Below are positions 51,623-59,506 of a stretch of DNA of 64,000 nucleotides, one piece after another (within the stretch, counting starts at the first letter, position 1; the number at the start of each line of letters is the position of its first letter). This DNA comes from Paenibacillus albidus (GTDB lineage Bacteria; Bacillota; Bacilli; Paenibacillales; Paenibacillaceae). Below the pieces are notes generated by a model. The model saw nothing but the letters and a program-made list of their open reading frames with translations. It was not told the origin of the DNA and did not search any database. The DNA lies in assembly GCF_014644435.1 (NCBI RefSeq), contig NZ_BMKR01000007.1:1-64000 (forward strand). Direction: 5' to 3'. The position numbers and the translations under genes are program-made.

Positions 51623-52294
51623 TTACAGCGGACCGGAAATACCCTGTCTGCGGATCATAATAAAGTGTCCTACGAGCAGAATAAGCAGTACCGCCGGGAG
51701 GAAGAATACATGCAGGGCAAAAAACCGGGTCAGCGTTTCAGCGCCAACAATAGTCCCGCCTTGCATCAGCTCCTTAAGCACCGGCCCCATGACCGGAACC
51801 GAGTTCGCAATCTCCAGTGTAACCTTGGTGGCAAAATAGGCTTTGTTATCCCAAGGCAGCAGGTACCCGGTTAGACCCAGGCCGAGCATGACGAAAAAGA
51901 TCAGCATGCCGACCACCCAGTTCATTTCCCGGGGAGCCTTGTAGGACCCGGTGAAAAATACCCGCATGGTATGAAGAAACATCATGACGATAACCAGACT
52001 GGCACCCCAGTGATGCATCCCGCGGACAATTTGTCCAAAAGCAACCTTTGTCTGCAAATATTCCACGCTCGCGTAAGCGTTGATAATATCCGGAACATAA
52101 TACATGGTCAAGAACATTCCCGATAAAATTTGGATGACGGTAATAAAAAAGGTCAGGCCGCCAAAACAATAAACAAAGGCGGAAAAGTGATGCGCGGGAT
52201 TGACATGCTCGGGAACTTCATGATCAGCCACGTCTCTCCAGATCGGCGTAATGTCCAGACGTTCGTCAATCCAGTTATAGACATTTTTAAACAT
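51623..52294 (-). CDS. qcrB: Menaquinol:cytochrome c reductase, cytochrome b subunit (QcrB)
   Basis: 223 residues with four membrane helices. Histidine pairs for the two b haems are present (RGMHHWGASL; ALHVFFLPAVLLILLVGHF). Cys43 in FVYCFGGLTF matches the cysteine that binds an additional covalent haem in Bacillus QcrB and chloroplast cytochrome b6. GGAGGCG lies upstream, and the gap to qcrA is 6 bases. Confidence 0.96.
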   Translation of the reverse strand: MFKNVYNWIDERLDITPIWRDVADHEVPEHVNPAHHFSAFVYCFGGLTFFITVIQILSGMFLTMYYVPDIINAYASVEYLQTKVAFGQIVRGMHHWGASLVIVMMFLHTMRVFFTGSYKAPREMNWVVGMLIFFVMLGLGLTGYLLPWDNKAYFATKVTLEIANSVPVMGPVLKELMQGGTIVGAETLTRFFALHVFFLPAVLLILLVGHFIMIRRQGISGPL

Positions 52295-52300
52295 CAGAAT

Positions 52301-52855
52301 CTACGCCTCCTTGTTGGCTTCGGTATTAGGTGTGATGTCTCCCAGATACACCCATCCGTTTTCAATTTTGGTCTTGTACTGGTCAAGCGGTTTCGGCGCT
52401 ACGGAAAGATTCTTGCCCAGCTTCGTATAACGCGCACCGTGGCAGGGACAATGATATTCGTCCGGATGGTCCTTGTTGCTGTTCCATCCCACCGTACAGC
52501 CCAGATGTTTGCAAATGGGTGAAAGCGCATAAATTTCTCCGCTTTCGTCTTTGCGGATCCACGCGATGAGTGAAGCCGTACTCGCGTACCATCCGTCCTG
52601 CTGTTTCAGCTCAAACGTGAATTCTTGCGGCTGGTCCGTGATTTTGGCAACCTCCGCCACCTTGATAAAATCACCCTCGCCCTTCTTATGTAGTATCGGG
52701 TCTACCGCAAACCGTACCATCGGCAGGATAGCCCCGGCACCCATAAATGCTGTGGCGCCGCCAAGCGTGTACGTCAAGAACTGCCTGCGCGACATCTCTT
52801 TACGGCCGGGTCGTTGTTCGGGCCAGGTCTCCTGCTGCTCATTATGGCTGCTCAT
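52301..52855 (-). CDS. qcrA: Menaquinol:cytochrome c reductase, Rieske iron-sulfur subunit (QcrA)
   Basis: 184 residues from ATG 52855 (GAAGGGGG upstream). An N-terminal twin-arginine-like signal (SRRQFLTYTLGGATAFMG) leads into a membrane anchor, then the Rieske domain with both cluster boxes, CKHLGC and CPCHGARY. First gene of qcrABC. A consensus-like promoter lies about 130 bases upstream. Confidence 0.95.
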   Translation of the reverse strand: MSSHNEQQETWPEQRPGRKEMSRRQFLTYTLGGATAFMGAGAILPMVRFAVDPILHKKGEGDFIKVAEVAKITDQPQEFTFELKQQDGWYASTASLIAWIRKDESGEIYALSPICKHLGCTVGWNSNKDHPDEYHCPCHGARYTKLGKNLSVAPKPLDQYKTKIENGWVYLGDITPNTEANKEA

Positions 52856-52980
52856 ACTGTATATAACCCCCTTCTCAAAGTAGTTGAAAAGCACCTGACG
52901 GTGTCCGATCAGAGATGTTGCCAAACATAAATTAATCCGTTTTCAATGATGAATGTCACATGTCATATAAGTTCAACCTA

Positions 52981-53009
52981 ATAATAGCTTAGGCTCCAAA
53001 ACCCGTCAA
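52981..53009 (-). promoter_or_regulatory. Predicted sigma-A promoter of qcrABC
   Basis: On the minus strand TTGACG (53004-53009), 17 bases, TATTAT (52981-52986). A TTTGTGAC sequence just upstream (53023-53030, plus orientation) resembles ResD boxes known to activate qcr in Bacillus; that reading is tentative. Confidence 0.65.
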
Positions 53010-53079
53010 GAATATTGTCTAATTTGTGACAGGCCAGAAGCCTTAGTAGAAGCTAAATTGTTGATTTTTCGTCACAATT

Positions 53080-53508
53080 TCATTCTTTTACTGTCTGCCA
53101 CATTTCTTGAATTTTACCGCTGATAACGGAATTGATTCTTTGATGGCTGGGCACGACAATATTAGGCAGGGACAGCACTAAATCGCTTTCAACAATCTCT
53201 CTCCCGGAGAGGCTGATATCTGCTGAGAGCACGATAGCATACTGGAAACCACTGGATTTGACTTTGCGGCAAAGCTCATTGATCAAGCCAATATATTCTT
53301 CTCCCATGTACTGCAGAGCCGGATAGGTTACGACACGGCCCTGGAATGGCACCTCCACCAAATCCATGAAATCACGCAGTCTCTCCAGTGCCCCCGCTGC
53401 CTCCGGCGGGCTCTCCAAAGCGCTTAGCCCTGTAAAGGGCAGCAGACAGGTATCAAAGAACTCCCTGTTTTTTTCCCAATCCTTAAAGTCAAAATCACTG
53501 AATTTCAT
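53080..53508 (-). CDS. ypiF: YpiF-family protein (DUF2487)
   Basis: 142 residues from ATG 53508 (AGAGGG upstream); the longer frame has no ribosome site. A soluble protein starting MKFSDFDFKDW with conserved LCRKVKSSGFQYAIVLSADI. Function unknown. It lies directly before the qcr operon, the position of ypiF in Bacillus, about 70 bases upstream of the qcr promoter. No terminator was seen, so it may read into qcrABC. Confidence 0.85.
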   Translation of the reverse strand: MKFSDFDFKDWEKNREFFDTCLLPFTGLSALESPPEAAGALERLRDFMDLVEVPFQGRVVTYPALQYMGEEYIGLINELCRKVKSSGFQYAIVLSADISLSGREIVESDLVLSLPNIVVPSHQRINSVISGKIQEMWQTVKE

Positions 53509-53667
53509 ATCTTTCCCTCTCCCCTTCTCTACTATATGCCATACTGTGTCCCTATTATATTGAAGCATTGCAATGAACGTCTACTGTCCGCACCCCAAAA
53601 TAACTAATGTTATTAAACTATTAAAAGAGAGTTGCTAGTGGGATCAAGCTTTTGGCCCGCAAAAAAA

Positions 53668-53688
53668 GAAATGCGCTAGGCGCATTTC
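53668..53688 (-). terminator. Intrinsic terminator after the IDEAL-domain gene
   Basis: GAAATGCGC pairs with GCGCATTTC with a 3-base loop, followed on the minus strand by a run of T. The TAG stop codon of the gene abuts the stem. Confidence 0.88.
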
Positions 53689-53867
53689 TATGCCAGGCTT
53701 TTCAGTTCCTCTGTCAGATTCCGGAAGGCAGTTTCATCTCCGGCAGCCAGCGCCGTGTCGATCTCCCGGTACAAGATGTCAGTGCGTCGCTTCCGCAGCG
53801 CTTCGTCCCACACCATTTCTGCCGCAAGCCCCAGCATCACTTCATAGGTAGCCTTCATTTTGTCCAT
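53688..53867 (-). CDS. Stand-alone IDEAL-domain small protein
   Basis: 59 residues from ATG 53867, six bases after GGAGGTG; a GTG three codons earlier overlaps that site. The C-terminal 35 residues (LRKRRTDILYREIDTAL, then GDETAFRNLTEEL) match the IDEAL domain. In Bacillus subtilis this domain is the tail of the larger YpiB, whose gene neighbours ypiF. Here the rest of YpiB is absent from the locus, so it is either a reduced YpiB or a separate adaptor. Function unknown. A terminator follows at once. Confidence 0.82.
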   Translation of the reverse strand: MDKMKATYEVMLGLAAEMVWDEALRKRRTDILYREIDTALAAGDETAFRNLTEELKSLA

Positions 53868-53885
53868 TCGATACACCTCCGCTGT

Positions 53886-54392
53886 TTAAGAGATCCCGTA
53901 TTCCTTCGCCTTATTCACATAACTTTCAGCCGTCCGGGCCATTCGGAGCAAATCCTGCTCATTTAACTCACGGACCACTTTGGCCGGCGAACCCATGGAA
54001 AGTGTGAACGGCGGAATGATTTTGTTTTCGGTTACAAGAGATCCTGCTCCTATTAAAGCATATTCACCAATCTCTGCTCCGTTCAGTACAATTGCACCCA
54101 TTCCAATTAATGTGCCCTTGCCTAACCTGCAGCCGTGTATAATTGCCCCATGTCCCACCGAGATATCGTCCCCAAGCACCAGCGGCAAACCCTCCGCCAC
54201 ATGCCCTATGGCACCATCCTGAATATTGCAGCGTTCACCGACAATCACAGGGGCCAGGTCTCCCCGGAGCACAGCATTGAACCAAATACCTGAGTTTCTG
54301 CCCACTCTTACATCTCCCACAAGCTTCGCCCCATCCGCGACGTATACGTTGTCTGCGAGCCGCGGTATGTAGTCCCCATAAGCGATTAGCAT
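53886..54392 (-). CDS. Gamma-class carbonic anhydrase-like protein
   Basis: 168 residues of left-handed beta-helix hexapeptide repeats (for example AKLVGDVRVGRNSGIWFNAV). Three histidines are placed as in gamma-carbonic anhydrases: one in GAIGHV and two in GHGAIIHGC. The family (YrdA/PaaY) includes active zinc carbonic anhydrases and proteins of unknown activity. GGGGGGA precedes the ATG, and the gap to the gene upstream is 10 bases. Confidence 0.9.
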   Translation of the reverse strand: MLIAYGDYIPRLADNVYVADGAKLVGDVRVGRNSGIWFNAVLRGDLAPVIVGERCNIQDGAIGHVAEGLPLVLGDDISVGHGAIIHGCRLGKGTLIGMGAIVLNGAEIGEYALIGAGSLVTENKIIPPFTLSMGSPAKVVRELNEQDLLRMARTAESYVNKAKEYGIS

Positions 54393-54402
54393 GATTCCCC
54401 CC

Positions 54403-55491
54403 TTATTGCAAGAAATGCTTTGGAACTGCAGTCTTGCTTCCCCACGATGTCATCATCACCACTGGCCCTTCCGGGGTCTCCCCCACGCGGATCATACCCA
54501 GGTGCAGCATCATCCGTAAAATACGCTGTTCCAGAATAGATGAAGCCTCATCATAGTAAAAAGGTTTGATCAGCCACCCCACCCCGTCGAATAAAGAAGA
54601 TACGGTCACCCATTCCCTTGCGCCTGAACTGATCCAGTACACCAGTGATGGAAGATTTGGAATAGCCCCTTTATACAGTCTTAACCAAAAGGAGAATAAC
54701 TGCATCAGGCTCTCTCCTTTTCCTTCATCCAGCACACCCTCTCCCGCCTTTGTCAGCTTCAAAAGGTAACCTTCTTCTGAAATCCAGCGGCGATGCCGGG
54801 CGTAATCGTACATCAGCGCAAGCCTTGGAGGATAGTGTTCGTAGGCTCTTCCATATCCGAATCTCCAGCCTCCTTTGGTGAGAAGCGGTTCCGGGATCTG
54901 GAGCGCATTCATAAGCCCCTGCTGATAACGCTTATACAAGGCCCCTTCCTGATTCAGCTCCGGTTCGTTGTCGCCCACAAATTTCAGGAAGAGAAGCAGA
55001 TCCGTCTGCAGCATTTCGCCTTCATTGCGGTATACCGCAGGTTCGGCTCCGGGGAGTATACGGCCTTGGATATATTCACCCATTCTTTCCCGGAAGCGCT
55101 CCTTTAAATCCTTGGGCACCTGGAATAAATATCGGGTCTGCTGGGAAGCGCCGCTGAAGAGCCAGCCTCCGCTTTTGAACCGGGAGACCATTTCGCGATA
55201 GCCGCCGGTCTTGCCGGGCGGGGCATCAAAGGATGCCTGTCTTGCCGCAGCCAGCAAATCTTCCAGACTGAAGTAACTGCGTTCATCAAACAACAGCATG
55301 TTCAGAAACCGCAAATCCTCCGGAGCACATTCCCGGATATGAGCCTCCATAAAACTTCTGCTTCCAAGCCGGATCAATATGCTTTGGATCAAATCATGCT
55401 TGGAGTTCTGCTTGCATTCACACTGGTAACGTCCCGCAATGGCGGTCAGCTGACCAATATCGGCATACGTGAGCATATCCGCCAGATTCAT
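54403..55491 (-). CDS. Conserved protein of unknown function
   Basis: 362 residues, soluble, no signal peptide. Residues 1-50 look like a small helical unit with a CxC pair (GRYQCECKQNSKHDLIQSIL) similar in pattern to SAP-like or helicase-associated N-terminal domains. The rest is helical with several winged-helix-like stretches (EEGYLLKLTKAGEGVL; SSILEQRILRMMLHLGMI). This recalls the N-terminal region of XPB-type helicases, but no helicase motif is present, and I do not assign a function. It probably heads an operon with the carbonic anhydrase and IDEAL genes. Confidence 0.75.
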   Translation of the reverse strand: MNLADMLTYADIGQLTAIAGRYQCECKQNSKHDLIQSILIRLGSRSFMEAHIRECAPEDLRFLNMLLFDERSYFSLEDLLAAARQASFDAPPGKTGGYREMVSRFKSGGWLFSGASQQTRYLFQVPKDLKERFRERMGEYIQGRILPGAEPAVYRNEGEMLQTDLLLFLKFVGDNEPELNQEGALYKRYQQGLMNALQIPEPLLTKGGWRFGYGRAYEHYPPRLALMYDYARHRRWISEEGYLLKLTKAGEGVLDEGKGESLMQLFSFWLRLYKGAIPNLPSLVYWISSGAREWVTVSSLFDGVGWLIKPFYYDEASSILEQRILRMMLHLGMIRVGETPEGPVVMMTSWGSKTAVPKHFLQ

Positions 55492-55564
55492 TGTTATCGC
55501 CTCGTCGTTTTACTACCATTATGGGAAAACTTCCCCTTTTTATTCCCTTTTGAGCAAAAAAAAT

Positions 55565-55582
55565 AACCCGAGGGATCGGGTC
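55565..55582 (-). terminator. Intrinsic terminator after the phosphatase gene
   Basis: ACCCGAT pairs with a CGGGT-type arm (CCCGAT/CGGG core) with a short loop, then TTATTTTTTTT on the minus strand. The stop codon of the gene lies at the edge of the stem. Confidence 0.82.
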
Positions 55583-56168
55583 AATGCTGATTTTGCAGAA
55601 TATGCCGGGTGCAGTTGTAAAGAAGCGGGTTCCATTCCTGTTCTTTTTTCTCCAAAATCGTCAACGAAAGGTTGCCAATACGTTCGGAATACTTGTCCTT
55701 ATATAAAGCAATGTACAATTGGGCCAGAAATCCGCCATGGGATACCACCAGAACATTCCGGTCTGGATGGGCGAGTGAAAGATCCTCCATGAACGCAAGG
55801 GCGCGCGCTTGAAGCAGTTCATCAGTTTCCTGCCCCAGGGACAGCAGATTCCAATCCTTGCCCCACTTCTGCTCACGCTCCGCTGCTGTAAGGCCCTCTA
55901 CCTGCCCGTAAGCCCGTTCACGGATACGGTCGTCCGGCTCTAGCAGCGGGATACCCAGCTTACCGGCGATAATCTGTCCGGTCTCTGCTGCCCGGGACAA
56001 GCTGCTGGTAATGCAATAATCCCAGTGGTAGGTTTCCTGCAGCAGCCGGTCCCCCAGCATTCGTGCCTGCTGACGGCCTTCTTCATTCAGCGGAATATCG
56101 CTTTGCCCCTGGATCCGGCCGGCGGCATTCCAATCCGTCAGGCCGTGCCTTATCAAGCCGATTAGCAT
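55581..56168 (-). CDS. Histidine phosphatase family protein
   Basis: 195 residues from ATG 56168 (GGAAGGTGGGG upstream). The phosphoglycerate-mutase-like fold is clear: the phosphorylated histidine in IGLIRHGLTDWNAAGRIQG near residue 10, the second arginine in SSLSRAAETGQII, the acid in RERAYGQVEG, and the second histidine in LVVSHGGFLAQL. A phosphatase rather than a glycolytic mutase by length and motif; substrate unknown. Stands alone between the sigma-factor pair and the unknown gene. Confidence 0.9.
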   Translation of the reverse strand: MLIGLIRHGLTDWNAAGRIQGQSDIPLNEEGRQQARMLGDRLLQETYHWDYCITSSLSRAAETGQIIAGKLGIPLLEPDDRIRERAYGQVEGLTAAEREQKWGKDWNLLSLGQETDELLQARALAFMEDLSLAHPDRNVLVVSHGGFLAQLYIALYKDKYSERIGNLSLTILEKKEQEWNPLLYNCTRHILQNQH

Positions 56169-56300
56169 GGTCGTCCCCACCTTCCTTCTTGATATTGGTT
56201 TTTGATATTTGTTTCTTAATGTAACATGAATGAAATCAAATGTCTTCTTTTCGGCGGTAAATACCAAAAGAAGCCCTCTTTACGTAAAGTAAAGGAGCTC

Positions 56301-56894
56301 CTATTGTCGACGGTACCGGTTCAAGCGGGTTAAAGTGATCACCGACAGGCCAATGCCGAGAAAGGACAACATCATCCAATATTGCGGATGGGCAGGTCCC
56401 ATGCTCACTACAAGCGGCTCCACAATACCTCCACCCTCGGAGAGAGATGCCGGGTAAGAGGACTGCCACAGCGATACGCCGGCTACCCCGGTTTCTACTA
56501 TGCCGCTTTGCGCTACAGTAGTGTTGGAAGGGGTCTTGACCATCGTAAAATAAAGGAAGCTGGAGATAAAAACAGCCAGGAAGCAGGCAATCCACAAACT
56601 GATCCGGCGCCGAAAAACGGCAGGCGTTCCAGCAGATTTACCGTCGCCCGGCATCAGCCAAGGGCTCTCCAAATAAATCCGCTCCATCACTTTGACATTT
56701 ATGGCTTCCGCACTTTCTTCACTAACCTCTACCTTCACTTCCTGCATCAACAAAACGCTTTCTTCCCACTGTTCCCATTGGGCGGCGCAGTAAGAACAAT
56801 TCGCAATATGTCTTTCCAGCAGAATCCGCTTGGGATCGGTGGGGGGAGCATCCCACATGAGCGGAATAAGGTCTTGCGCTTCCCTGCAGTTCAT
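56301..56894 (-). CDS. Anti-sigma factor with zinc-finger (ZAS) domain
   Basis: 197 residues. N-terminal zinc-binding anti-sigma motif H-X3-C-X2-C (RHIANCSYC) near residue 30 plus an earlier cysteine (MNCREAQ). Two membrane helices (SLWIACFLAVFISSFLYF near 100; WMMLSFLGIGLSVITL near the C terminus) with an external loop between. It lies 5 bases after the ECF sigma gene and would hold that sigma factor at the membrane until a signal arrives. A weak hairpin (GTAAAGGAG with CTCTTTAC) downstream may end the transcript. Confidence 0.88.
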   Translation of the reverse strand: MNCREAQDLIPLMWDAPPTDPKRILLERHIANCSYCAAQWEQWEESVLLMQEVKVEVSEESAEAINVKVMERIYLESPWLMPGDGKSAGTPAVFRRRISLWIACFLAVFISSFLYFTMVKTPSNTTVAQSGIVETGVAGVSLWQSSYPASLSEGGGIVEPLVVSMGPAHPQYWMMLSFLGIGLSVITLTRLNRYRRQ

Positions 56895-56899
56895 AGGCC

Positions 56900-57490
56900 T
56901 TACACCCTCTCAGCCTGCTCTTCTTCAATTACAGGCTCATAGAAATAGGATTCGAGTTGGAGCTTCACACTGCTCCTGGCACGGAACAATAATGACTTCA
57001 CGGAGCTGACACTCTGGTCCAAGATCAAGGCAATTTCCTGGTAATCCATTTGATCGTATTCACGCAAAATCAGCGCGGAGCGCTGTTTCTCCGGAAGATT
57101 ATTAATGGCTTCGCGGACCAGATTCATCCGTTCCTTGCGAAGAGCCACCTGCTCCGGGGCAACTTCAAGCGGAGCCACGGGGGTGTAGCCGCTTTCTTCC
57201 AGGGACACATTGCCGGCACGGTTCTTGCGGAGCTCGCTGAGCACAGTGTTGCGTGCTATTGTATACAGCCACGTTGAGAACGAGGCATCTACTTCACGGA
57301 AGGAATGCAGACTCCGGAACGCCTTGTAGAACGTCTCTGAACAGAGATCCTCTGCAATCAGCTCCATATGGGAGTTCTTGAGCATATGGTATACAAAAGC
57401 CAATATTTTACGCTGATAACGCCGCATTAGTTCTGAGTATAATTCAGTGTTGCCTTGCTTAATTTGCTGGATCAATTGGGAATCCGTCAT
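56900..57490 (-). CDS. ECF-type RNA polymerase sigma factor
   Basis: 196 residues. Region 2 (ELMRRYQRKILAFVYHML; EDLCSETFYKAFRSLHSF; FSTWLYTIARNTVLSELRK) and region 4 (NLPEKQRSALILREYDQMDYQEIALILDQSVSSVKSLLFRA) are both complete. It directs RNA polymerase to a stress regulon, controlled by the anti-sigma protein encoded 5 bases downstream. GGAGGGC precedes the ATG. A GCAACTTTTC sequence upstream may be its own promoter. The ECF subgroup cannot be fixed by eye. Confidence 0.92.
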   Translation of the reverse strand: MTDSQLIQQIKQGNTELYSELMRRYQRKILAFVYHMLKNSHMELIAEDLCSETFYKAFRSLHSFREVDASFSTWLYTIARNTVLSELRKNRAGNVSLEESGYTPVAPLEVAPEQVALRKERMNLVREAINNLPEKQRSALILREYDQMDYQEIALILDQSVSSVKSLLFRARSSVKLQLESYFYEPVIEEEQAERV

Positions 57491-57548
57491 GGTGAGTTCG
57501 GCCCTCCTCGCCCTTGCACGTCTTTTCCCGTCCGGTCCGTACTTATTA

Positions 57549-57574
57549 TTACCGGGCAGGTCTTGAAAAGTTGC
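57549..57574 (-). promoter_or_regulatory. Possible ECF-type promoter of the sigma operon
   Basis: On the minus strand GCAACTTTTC (57565-57574), whose AAC core resembles ECF -35 elements, followed about 16 bases later by a GGTAATAA segment. Position and AAC motif suit autoregulation; the -10 match is weak. Confidence 0.3.
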
Positions 57575-57921
57575 GGTGATACTGCAAATTGGTATGCAAT
57601 TACGAAATACTTTCTATGTATATTCACAAACCCTGAAATTAACGCATGCCTTTATAACAGACGCCAAATGCGCCCATAAACATATCTGGGCAGCCATACC
57701 AATATTAGCAACTTAAAAGTGCTCAATTCTTCTCAAAAAATATAAAACTATAAATATAGCTTTTCTATTGTAGCACAGATCCGCATAGGATGACATTAAT
57801 AGAGCCTTAATCGGTTCACTCGCCGGCAGAACACGACATTCGCCAAGACCGCCAACCCCTTGCCCCTGCTCGATTTATTCAACAAACCTCAATAAGCTGC
57901 AGAATCACTTTGAAATAGGTG

Positions 57922-57950
57922 TTGACAAAATGAAAACGTATACATATAAT
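57922..57950 (+). promoter_or_regulatory. Perfect consensus sigma-A promoter
   Basis: TTGACA (57922-57927), 17 bases, TATAAT (57945-57950): both hexamers and the spacer match the consensus exactly. It predicts a start near 57957. It is the best promoter seen in the window. Confidence 0.85.
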
Positions 57951-57956
57951 AAAAGT

Positions 57957-58048
57957 ACAGTATGGTTTCTCTCCACTCCTATCCAAATACTACACGGTTC
58001 CAAGTAATTGTGAACTGTAACCGCTTATTATGTAAGCGGTCTTTTTTT
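57957..58048 (+). ncRNA. Candidate small regulatory RNA (about 92 nt)
   Basis: Transcript predicted from the consensus promoter to an intrinsic terminator (ACCGCTTA with TAAGCGGT at 58020-58040, then seven T). No open frame with a ribosome site lies inside; an ATG at 57962 is almost at the 5' end and its frame reads through the terminator. The 5' part is single-stranded and pyrimidine-rich (TTTCTCTCCACTCCTATCC), able to pair with Shine-Dalgarno sequences. The middle folds into a hairpin (ACGGTTC with GAACTGT). This is the architecture of trans-acting sRNAs in Firmicutes. I do not recognise it as a known family. Confidence 0.7.
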
Positions 58049-58187
58049 GTCTATTTTTTGGCATACCTCTAAGTGTGCCTCTAAGCATGACTTTAGACTT
58101 CTGGGCTCTGTCGCCGATAAAGGCGCGGGTCCTTATTTCTTTGTACCCGGCTAATGCAAATAGAAACAGCATGCTAGCTAATCGCAC

Positions 58188-58261
58188 GCATTGGGAGGCA
58201 TTTTTGCCTTCTCTCCGCCACGTGCAGACCTTTCGCATGCATTGGGAGGCATTTTTGCCTT
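58188..58261. repeat. Two copies of a diverged 51-bp repeat
   Basis: GCATTGGGAGGCATTTTTGCCTT occurs at 58188 and again at 58239, exactly 51 bases apart. The GGAGGC-ATTTTT-GCCT hairpin core is shared with the six-copy array at 30730. Weak open frames cross it on both strands, but none has a ribosome site. Confidence 0.7.
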
Positions 58262-58332
58262 ACACACGCTCCTCCCCGCTAACTCCGCCCTTAAAGCTCC
58301 CCCCTCCTGCTAACCAGGCGCACACAAAAAGA

Positions 58333-58352
58333 AGCCGGGCATCTGCCCGGCT
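58333..58352 (-). terminator. Intrinsic terminator after tyrA
   Basis: AGCCGGGC pairs with GCCCGGCT around a short loop, with TCTTTTTG following on the minus strand. It marks the end of the trp-hisC-tyrA transcript 13 bases after the tyrA stop. Confidence 0.9.
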
Positions 58353-58364
58353 CCTCAAGTATTT

Positions 58365-59459
58365 TTAGACAAACACTGTGTAATCGTTCTTCTGCAGCAG
58401 GATTTTGGCCCGCTCCATATCGTTCTCCTGGCGGAAGGAGAGGCGCATAATGCCCGGCACATCCTCACGGCTCTCAATAATCTGCACATTGCTGAGGTTG
58501 ATGCCCTGATCCCCAAGCTCAGTAGCGATTCTTCCGATAATCCCCGGATGATCCGGAACATCAATATGCAGGTCGAACAACGGCGTAATCATCCCTTTGC
58601 GCCGTTCCGGCAGCTGGCTGCGGAAATCGTTGGCTTCGTGAAAAGCCTGCTCAATCCCCTCGCCGTCCGCACGCTCCAGCATCTGGATAAAAGCCGAGAC
58701 CTCATCATTCCAGTCCCGCAGAAGACGCAGCATTACCGCCTTGTTGTTGAGCAGGATGTCCCGCCAAATGATAGGATCACTCGAAGCAATCCGGGTGATA
58801 TCCCGGAAACCTCCAGCCGCAAGTGTGCTGTACAAAGAGTCCGTGTCATCATAGGCACGAATCTGGTTCACCAGCGCGACGGCGATGATATGCGGCAAAT
58901 GGCTGATCGCCCCGACGATCTCGTCGTGACGCTCAGGGTCCAGCCTGACCATCTGCGCTTTTGTATGTAGGAGCAAAGACTCCAGCGCCTGATAAGCATC
59001 CTCCGGCACCCCTGGTGGAGGCGTCAGGACGTAATAAGCGTTCTCAAACAACAGCGAGGAGGCTGCCTCTACACCCGAGCGCTCTGAGCCCGCCATTGGA
59101 TGGCCGCCGATGAAGTGTACACCTGGCAGCTCCAAGGCTAGCGCACAGGCCGCAATACTGGCCTTGGTGCTGCCAACATCCGTAATGATGCAGCCGGGCT
59201 TCAGCGGAAGCTTGCTAAGCTGCTGAAGGTAATCTTCGAGCATGCCTACAGGCACACACAGAAAAATATAATCAGCATCCAGGGCCGCTTCCTCCACAGA
59301 AAGCGTGGCGCTGTCGACCACCCCTCTGCTGACATATTTTCTTGCGGATTCAGGACGGTGGGCATGGCCAACGACGGTCAGGCCCTCCTTGCCTTTGAAG
59401 CAAAGGGCCAGTGAGCCTCCGATCAGACCGACACCGAAGATTGCTATTTTTGTCGTCAT
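58365..59459 (-). CDS. tyrA: Prephenate dehydrogenase with ACT domain (TyrA)
   Basis: 364 residues. NAD-dependent oxidative decarboxylation of prephenate to 4-hydroxyphenylpyruvate for tyrosine. A Rossmann fold (IAIFGVGLIGGSLAL), the GGHPMAGSERSG substrate segment, a helical dimerisation domain, and a C-terminal ACT domain from about residue 295 (FDLHIDVPDHPGIIGRIATELGD) that normally gives feedback control. Last gene of the trp-his-tyr block. In Bacillus subtilis aroE follows; here the operon stops at a terminator. Confidence 0.96.
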   Translation of the reverse strand: MTTKIAIFGVGLIGGSLALCFKGKEGLTVVGHAHRPESARKYVSRGVVDSATLSVEEAALDADYIFLCVPVGMLEDYLQQLSKLPLKPGCIITDVGSTKASIAACALALELPGVHFIGGHPMAGSERSGVEAASSLLFENAYYVLTPPPGVPEDAYQALESLLLHTKAQMVRLDPERHDEIVGAISHLPHIIAVALVNQIRAYDDTDSLYSTLAAGGFRDITRIASSDPIIWRDILLNNKAVMLRLLRDWNDEVSAFIQMLERADGEGIEQAFHEANDFRSQLPERRKGMITPLFDLHIDVPDHPGIIGRIATELGDQGINLSNVQIIESREDVPGIMRLSFRQENDMERAKILLQKNDYTVFV

Positions 59460-59506
59460 GTTCTTTGAACTACCTGCCTTCTCTAATTTCGTCTGGTCTG
59501 CTTGCG

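Noticed and set aside
58075..58368. 97-residue plus-strand open frame after the small RNA
   Set aside because: No ribosome site; it crosses the 51-bp repeats and the tyrA terminator.
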